Assembly: GCF_002224675.1 (NCBI RefSeq)
Contig: NZ_NMPZ01000001.1
Span: forward strand, 124,001-188,000
Length of the DNA: 64,000 nucleotides
Direction: 5' to 3'
Source of the DNA: Segatella copri
GTDB taxonomy: Bacteria; Bacteroidota; Bacteroidia; Bacteroidales; Bacteroidaceae
The notes under the pieces are model-generated. The model ran no database searches. It was not told the DNA's origin and saw only the letters and a list, made by a program, of their open reading frames with translations. Shown here one piece after another: positions 58,484 through 64,000 of this stretch. A program made the position numbers and the translations under genes. The number at the start of each line of letters is the position of its first letter. Position 1 is the stretch's first letter.

Positions 58484-60067
58484 TTAGAACTTGACGATAC
58501 CTTGTCTTGTCAGGGTAATCTGGAATCCTCTATTGTGTCCCAGCATCTCTGTACTGCCGAAATCCATTCCGTAAGCTGCCTTTACCGTATATCTTCTTAA
58601 GAAGTGGTAGCTGCCTTCTGCCATGAAGCTGACATTATGATGCTTCTTGGTAAATGGCAGGACATAGGTTCCCCATCCCTTCTGATAGGAGGCAAGTACA
58701 CGATAGCCGAATTTATCGGAAGGCTGGCCATCGAATCCCAGGTGATAGGCGATGAAACGGTTATCCTTCACCTCAATCTTACCATCGGTATTATAGATTG
58801 GCGAACGATAGAGCGGATTACCCATTACCTGTCCCCAATGCTGCCAGCCAGTATAGTTACTGTGATTGTAATAATTGTCCATTCCAGCCAAATGATCAGG
58901 AATATTCACGGTATGATCATGGTTATATGGACCACTCTGATATTTGGTATGGATATACTCCAAAACAATATTTCGTAACCATCTGCCATATTTGATATTC
59001 AGTTCCGCACCCAGCATCATGTCCTGGAGGGAATACATAAAGAAGCGATGGCTTTTCTTGCTCTGCCACTCCTTTCCTTCGCCATATCCATTATAATCAA
59101 GCATAAACATCTGACTGTCATCCTCGAAGAAATGATCAGCATAAACGCCCAACTTCCAGGTGTCAGCATTATAGTTGATGCGCATGAGCCAAGACCCCAA
59201 CTGGTTGCCGGCAATATTGGCATACTGACCTTCACCATCATCATGACCGCCAGGAATAAAAGCATGCCACATTCCCTTTAATCCACCTTCTGTAGCCTTG
59301 CATTTGAGTCCGCCATTTCCATCATAGGTGTATGGCTTGCCACCAAACTGTGCTGCCATTTCCAAGCCCAATTCTACACTCAAAGGGCAGAATGCGGCAT
59401 CGTTTCCAATTCGCAGATAGCCTGCCTTGCTATGATAGAGCACACCTTCCGAATACTTGGATTTGCGCTGGGTGAAATCGTGCTGCCAGTTCTCATCGGT
59501 GAATTTTCCAAAAGCTATATGTCCCTTGAGTTGAACCCAATGATTAAAAATAGGTAGCGTCCAATATTCCGGCAAGGCTAACCTTACCTGCGGTACAGGT
59601 CGAGCGTTAATGCCCAGCGTCTGGCTACCACTGGAAAGCGTTTGGTTCTTCAATTCCATCGGATATTCTTTAGCACCCACACTGAGCACACCATGCAGCC
59701 ATCTTACTTCTGCAAAAGCCTGCTGCACAATAAACCTGCTGGTAAAATGAGTGGGCAATGCCAAATCTACACCATAACCTACTCCCCATCTGCGCTGATT
59801 ATCTGTGGATAGAGGGCGTATCAAACTACCTCTTAGATAGGCATTCGCCTCTTTCAGAGAACTTAAACCATAACGATTGGCATTGAGCCAAAGTGGTGTT
59901 TTGCCCTTTGAAAAAGTAGCCTGCATATCTATTCGGTATTCCAGGGCACTATCGAGTCTTAATTTTGTAGGTTCCGCATCTTCCTGCCAACAATATTGCG
60001 CCTTCACTGATTGCGGACACGCTACAGTGAGGAAGCAAAGCGAAACTAAACAGAAAACTTTCTTCAT
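58484..60067 (-). CDS. Capsule assembly Wzi-family outer membrane protein (527 aa)
   Basis: Signal peptide, then a large beta-rich protein with many aromatic strand ends and the Wzi-family opening ALEYRIDMQATFSKGKTPLW. Later pieces include RPVPQVRLALPEYWTLPIFN and FKIGVYADHFFEDDSQMF-like strands. Wzi is an outer-membrane beta-barrel lectin that helps hold capsule polysaccharide at the cell surface. It is transcribed away from the wzz-wzx-wzy genes that start 205 bp upstream, which supports a role in the same surface polysaccharide. Confidence 0.85.
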   Translation of the reverse strand: MKKVFCLVSLCFLTVACPQSVKAQYCWQEDAEPTKLRLDSALEYRIDMQATFSKGKTPLWLNANRYGLSSLKEANAYLRGSLIRPLSTDNQRRWGVGYGVDLALPTHFTSRFIVQQAFAEVRWLHGVLSVGAKEYPMELKNQTLSSGSQTLGINARPVPQVRLALPEYWTLPIFNHWVQLKGHIAFGKFTDENWQHDFTQRKSKYSEGVLYHSKAGYLRIGNDAAFCPLSVELGLEMAAQFGGKPYTYDGNGGLKCKATEGGLKGMWHAFIPGGHDDGEGQYANIAGNQLGSWLMRINYNADTWKLGVYADHFFEDDSQMFMLDYNGYGEGKEWQSKKSHRFFMYSLQDMMLGAELNIKYGRWLRNIVLEYIHTKYQSGPYNHDHTVNIPDHLAGMDNYYNHSNYTGWQHWGQVMGNPLYRSPIYNTDGKIEVKDNRFIAYHLGFDGQPSDKFGYRVLASYQKGWGTYVLPFTKKHHNVSFMAEGSYHFLRRYTVKAAYGMDFGSTEMLGHNRGFQITLTRQGIVKF

Positions 60068-60272
60068 ATCAATGTTTTATCTATAAAACTGCATAAACAC
60101 TCATTTTATTGTAGTTTTTGCAGTTACTTTAACATTCCTTACGAAAAGTCGGTCTATAAACCTGGTTTGGAAAGATAAAATTCGCCAAAATACAATAATT
60201 CAACAATACATGCGTTACATTATATAAGATATAAGAATTAGATTAGTAAGGTTTTTGTAAACAAGATAAACA

Positions 60273-61319
60273 ATGGAAAATAAAGAAGAACATCTCAAAC
60301 AAATAGATGTGTTGGCAATAGCCAAGGAGATGAAGAAGCATAAGAAACTGTATCTGATAGCTCTTCCTGTCACCTTCGTACTCTCTTGCCTGCTCATCCT
60401 CTGCGTGCCAAGGTATTATTCAAGTACAGCAAAATTGGCTCCGGAAATATCAAGCTTCAGTTCGAGTTCATTAGGTGACATAGCCTCTTCATTCGGCTTC
60501 GACTTAGGAGGAAACTCTGCAAACGGTGATGCGATCTTCCCGGAACTCTACCCTGAGCTGATAGAATCCAACGACTTTATGGTCGGTATGTTTGATGTCA
60601 AGGTGAAATCTAAGGATGGAAGTATCAATACTACCTATTATGATTACCTTGCCAATCATCATAAATATCCTTGGTGGATGACAGGAATTCAAACTGTAAG
60701 AAAATGGTTTGCTGAACCAGATACAACAGTGGTAAAGAGCAAGAAGGCAAATCCTTTTCTATTAACCAAGCAACAGGATGAGATTGTCAAGCTGATGATG
60801 GATAATATCAAGTGTAATGTAGATAAGAAGAACTATGTGATTTCTATCTCCGTAGAAGATCAGGATCCTCTGATATGTGCAACCCTTGCTGATACGGTTC
60901 AGGCTAAACTTCAGGATTTCATCACCGACTATCGTACCAAGAAAGCGAAGAAAGACTTAGAGTACTACAAGAAGTTGAGCAGTGATGCCAAGTCAAAATA
61001 TGAGCGCATCAGACAGCAGTATGGCAGTTATTCAGATGCCAATCAGGATGTGGTATTGGAAAGTTACCGCCTGAAAGCCAACGATATGGAGAATGAGATG
61101 CAGTTGCTTTACAACACATACACGAGTCTTCAGGCTCAGGTGCAGCAGGCTCAGGCAAAACTTCTGATGCAAACTCCAGCCTTTACGACCCTGCAGAGTG
61201 CATCTGTGCCATTGAAACCGGCAGGACCTAAGAGAATGCTATTTGTTCTCGGAATGACTTTTCTGGCTTTTATCGTCGTGACTGTATATTCAATTAGAAA
61301 AATGATTTTTAGAGAGTAG
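60273..61319 (+). CDS. Wzz-type polysaccharide chain-length regulator (348 aa)
   Basis: Membrane spans near residues 30-48 (LYLIALPVTFVLSCLLILCV) and 320-340 (MLFVLGMTFLAFIVVTVYSI) bracket a periplasmic part with long coiled coils (about 205-300) and the Pro-rich segment ASVPLKPAGPKR just before the second span. This is the Wzz/GumC topology. No cytoplasmic kinase domain is fused. It sets the chain length in the Wzx/Wzy pathway. First gene of the plus-strand polysaccharide operon. Confidence 0.9.
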   Translation: MENKEEHLKQIDVLAIAKEMKKHKKLYLIALPVTFVLSCLLILCVPRYYSSTAKLAPEISSFSSSSLGDIASSFGFDLGGNSANGDAIFPELYPELIESNDFMVGMFDVKVKSKDGSINTTYYDYLANHHKYPWWMTGIQTVRKWFAEPDTTVVKSKKANPFLLTKQQDEIVKLMMDNIKCNVDKKNYVISISVEDQDPLICATLADTVQAKLQDFITDYRTKKAKKDLEYYKKLSSDAKSKYERIRQQYGSYSDANQDVVLESYRLKANDMENEMQLLYNTYTSLQAQVQQAQAKLLMQTPAFTTLQSASVPLKPAGPKRMLFVLGMTFLAFIVVTVYSIRKMIFRE

Positions 61320-61336
61320 AAACAATAATAATAATA

Positions 61337-62899
61337 ATGAGCAAAATGAATGAACATAATCACAGCAACTATTCCAAGCGAATAGCCACCAATACTTTGG
61401 TGCTATTTGCCAGAATGCTCATTATTACCATTGTCAATCTCTATACTGTGCGCTGGGTTCTGAAAGGTCTTGGTACAGAGGATTATGGCATATACAATGC
61501 TGTGGCTGGTGTGGTTACTACTGGCACCTGTATCAGCAGTGTTCTAGCGATGGCTACGCAGCGATTCTATTCTTACGCAATAGGTTTGGGTGAGAAGGAA
61601 AAGCTAACCAGAATATTCTCTGCCAGTGTGAATTTAGTTATTGTGTTTTCGATTATCACAATCCTTGTCCTTGAACTTGTAGGAAATTGGTTTGTTTCCA
61701 CACAGATGACAATCCCTGCTGATAGACTGTCTGCTGCAAGCTGGGTGTTCCAGTTTTCTATATTCTCGTTTGTTTTTACCTTGCTTCAGATTCCATATAT
61801 AGGAGCAATCTTCTCTAATGAAGATATGGGAGTATATGCACTCGTATCTTCTGTAGATTGTTTCTTAAAATTGATGATTGCGGCTTTAATCTGTATGTTT
61901 GGTTTCGATCATCTTATTTTATATAGTGGCGCCATGATGATGGAATCTGGCTTAGTGATGGTTGTTTATATGCTTGTTGCTTCTCGCAAATACATCGAAT
62001 GCAGATATACGACAAAAGGAATAGACAAGGAGCTATACAAAGAATTGATATCATTCTCTGGATGGACATTTTATGGTGCTTTGTCTGGAATGGGCATGAC
62101 TCAGGGAAGTATCATTTTGCTCAATATCTTCTTTGGTCCACTGGTAAATGCTGCATTTTGTATTGGCAACCAATTATACAATGCCATCAACACGTTGAGC
62201 AATAGTATAGTTGTTGCATTCCGGCCAACATTAATTAAATCCTATTCGTGCCAGGATATGCTATATATGCAGCAACTTTATTTTTATGCCAATAAGGCAA
62301 TTTTGTATTTACTGTGTTTGGTTGCAATGCCTTTGATGTTGGAAACGGAATATGTACTGCAATTCTGGTTAGGATACAGCACTCCGGAAATCATACTCTT
62401 TTGCAGACTCTATATTATATATACGATAGTTTTGACTTTACATAATCCGATTACTATCATTATACAAGCTACAGGAAAAATCAGAAAGTATAGTTTATAT
62501 GTAGAAAGTCTTACCATTATGAACATTCCAGTTTGTTGGGGACTATTTATACTAGACTGTCCTTCTTATACTATCTTTATCGTAATGATAGTCTTGTGTC
62601 TGATAGCTCATAATATAAGATTGGTGATGCTGAGAAAAGCTATTCCTGAACTGAAGCTGAGAAGTTATTATAAACATCTGATACTTCCAGCCTTCTTCAT
62701 ACTGGGTATAACGAGTATGTTGGAACTGTTCTTGCTTCAGTTACCGATAGCAGGTTTTCAAAGATTTGGGCTAATCGTGATTTCTTCAGTCATGGTAATG
62801 TCTATATTGATATACGTATGGGGCTTTTCGGAAGCCGAACGAAAATTATTGCATTCACTGATTCATAAGGTAGTGAATAAAAGGCAAACAATATTATAA
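61337..62899 (+). CDS. Wzx-type polysaccharide flippase (520 aa)
   Basis: About 14 spans of the MOP/MATE fold. The N-terminus has RIATNTLVLFARMLIITIVN and VNLYTVRWVLKGLGTEDYGI-like signature, with ASVNLVIVFSIITILVLELV in the first half. It moves lipid-linked repeat units across the inner membrane. It is 17 bp after wzz and 15 bp before the polymerase gene. Base composition becomes clearly AT-rich from here on, common for variable surface-glycan genes. Confidence 0.88.
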   Translation: MSKMNEHNHSNYSKRIATNTLVLFARMLIITIVNLYTVRWVLKGLGTEDYGIYNAVAGVVTTGTCISSVLAMATQRFYSYAIGLGEKEKLTRIFSASVNLVIVFSIITILVLELVGNWFVSTQMTIPADRLSAASWVFQFSIFSFVFTLLQIPYIGAIFSNEDMGVYALVSSVDCFLKLMIAALICMFGFDHLILYSGAMMMESGLVMVVYMLVASRKYIECRYTTKGIDKELYKELISFSGWTFYGALSGMGMTQGSIILLNIFFGPLVNAAFCIGNQLYNAINTLSNSIVVAFRPTLIKSYSCQDMLYMQQLYFYANKAILYLLCLVAMPLMLETEYVLQFWLGYSTPEIILFCRLYIIYTIVLTLHNPITIIIQATGKIRKYSLYVESLTIMNIPVCWGLFILDCPSYTIFIVMIVLCLIAHNIRLVMLRKAIPELKLRSYYKHLILPAFFILGITSMLELFLLQLPIAGFQRFGLIVISSVMVMSILIYVWGFSEAERKLLHSLIHKVVNKRQTIL

Positions 62900-62914
62900 A
62901 GGAAACAATAAATT

Positions 62915-63970
62915 ATGGGATACATTTTACTATCAGTACTTTTGATAACGATTATACTTTGTTATCTGGAAGATTACATCAAGAGATATAGATTTTTTCT
63001 ATATATCTTGATGGGATTCGTTATGGTTCTCATAGCAGGATTACGCGAAATTGGTCTGGATCCTGATTCTGAAAATTACGAGTATTCTTTCCAGCATTAT
63101 TATCAGAGTTCTGAGATGGGTATGGTAGAACCATCGTTTACTCTCATATCTGCTATTCTAAATGTATTTACAGATAATGTGCATCTTTTGTTTTTAGTTT
63201 ATGCATTACTGGGTGTCACTATCAAGCTATATGCATTCAAAAAAAACTTGCAATGCATTTTCGTGCCGTTGATGTTATATATAAGTTTCTACTTTGTATT
63301 GCATGAAATGACACAAATCAGAGCTGGAGTTGTGTCTGCTTTATTCTTGTTGGCTGTGTACTACATTGCTAAAAAAGAAAAAAGAAAAGCTTTGCTGCTA
63401 ATTATAGTTGGTTCATTCTTCCACTATTCCTCCTTAGCTCTGCTACCAACACTTATGTTTGGCAATAAAGATTTCAACCGCAAAGAAAATATAATGATAG
63501 CGTTACTCATCCCCCTAAGCTATCTCATATATTTCGGTGGTATCAGTATGCTGCTGAATACAGATATTCCACTTATCGGTAACAAACTAGCCATCTACCA
63601 GCAGGCAATGGAAAAAGGAAAAATGACAGTAAACATAAATGTCTTTGATCCTGTACACCTTGTCTCCGTGATGTTGTTTTACTACACATTATATTTTCGA
63701 AAGACAATCACTGCCTTCAATGAAAACTATAATGTTGTAATAAAAATAGTGGCACTAGGGCTGTTCTTGCATACAAGTTTGGCTTTTCTCCCAGTTCTAG
63801 CTTTGAGAATCAGTCAGTTATACTGTATCGTTAACATTTTCTTATTTTCAGGGATCGTATATACATTCAAACAGAAATGGATGGGAATTACAATCCTGGT
63901 GTTATTATCGATATTCCAAATGTATCTCGCTTTACCTCATTATGGATTAGGTGATATCGTGAGATTTTAA
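62915..63970 (+). CDS. EpsG/Wzy-type polysaccharide polymerase (351 aa)
   Basis: About ten spans. The family pattern is AGLREIGLDPDSENYEYSF (the D-x-D-x-x-x-Y loop of EpsG proteins) followed by FYFVLHEMTQIRAGVVSALF (the R-x-G/A segment) and GSFFHYSSLALLP. EpsG-type proteins polymerise repeat units at the periplasmic side. AT-rich and probably strain-specific. Confidence 0.85.
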   Translation: MGYILLSVLLITIILCYLEDYIKRYRFFLYILMGFVMVLIAGLREIGLDPDSENYEYSFQHYYQSSEMGMVEPSFTLISAILNVFTDNVHLLFLVYALLGVTIKLYAFKKNLQCIFVPLMLYISFYFVLHEMTQIRAGVVSALFLLAVYYIAKKEKRKALLLIIVGSFFHYSSLALLPTLMFGNKDFNRKENIMIALLIPLSYLIYFGGISMLLNTDIPLIGNKLAIYQQAMEKGKMTVNINVFDPVHLVSVMLFYYTLYFRKTITAFNENYNVVIKIVALGLFLHTSLAFLPVLALRISQLYCIVNIFLFSGIVYTFKQKWMGITILVLLSIFQMYLALPHYGLGDIVRF

Positions 63971-63983
63971 ATAAAGAAATACA

Positions 63984-64000
63984 ATGAAAGCAAGAGTTAT
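63984..64000 (+). CDS. Start of next gene in polysaccharide operon (partial)
   Basis: ATG with MKARV before the window ends, 13 bp after the polymerase stop. Too short to identify; by position a glycosyltransferase is most likely. Confidence 0.4.

Overview
The window looks like chromosomal DNA of a gut Bacteroidales, most likely Prevotella/Segatella (copri-like). Pointers are: many promoters of the Bacteroidetes type (TTG, about 20 bp, then TAnnTTTG); the Bacteroidales-specific set VirE/VapE helicase - DUF4248 - HU-like protein - smalltalk peptide - amidase; the order coaBC - DUF4835 - recN; and secreted glycan-active enzymes. The species call is inference; no rRNA is present.

Layout. 1-5.25 kb is an AT-rich toxin-antitoxin island: small convergent ORF pairs in several states of decay, a VapBC pair, an Rpn-type nuclease, a Panacea-domain pair, and a hicAB locus whose toxin is truncated. 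Four of these units are driven by near-identical copies of one promoter cassette. 5.4-10.1 kb is the VirE/HU/amidase cluster, with a 22-bp iteron-like array and a divergent HTH gene broken by a stop codon. 10.1-13.3 kb holds a dispersed palindromic repeat, an LRR protein with a kinase-like N-terminus, and a second Rpn nuclease. 13.4-17.7 kb is an RND efflux pump and its adaptor. 17.9-22 kb has a GH27 alpha-galactosidase, an AGCS symporter and a Gly/Ser-rich secreted protein.

22-31.4 kb is a sugar-acid block: kdgK-eda run without a clear break into a giant histidine kinase, a response regulator and a small AbgT-like membrane protein, divergent from a LacI-type regulator and a NhaC-type antiporter. 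31.4-39.8 kb holds a GH25 lysozyme, a zinc-ribbon membrane protein, a DnaJ-family protein, a secreted 5'-nucleotidase with NudC, an MFS transporter and a DUF3127 protein with an SSB-like tail. 40.1-47.7 kb is a housekeeping operon (dnaN, DEDDh exonuclease, coaBC, DUF4835, recN, TPR/pseudoprotease). 47.8-54.2 kb has repeats, tRNA-Arg(TCT), a GH2 beta-galactosidase and fucO.

54.2-57.5 kb is the least explained locus: one promoter followed by two possible micropeptides, an 82-residue protein, an exported Sel1-repeat caspase, and a degraded companion gene cut by a perfect 23-bp inverted repeat. Upstream lies an array of different dyads spaced exactly 22 bp apart. 58-64 kb is the start of a surface polysaccharide locus (lipoprotein, Wzi-type outer-membrane protein, Wzz, flippase, Wzy/EpsG polymerase). 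The strongest leads are the shared-promoter TA island, the Sel1-caspase locus, the 22-bp phased dyad arrays, the VirE/iteron cluster and the KDG-kinase/two-component operon.
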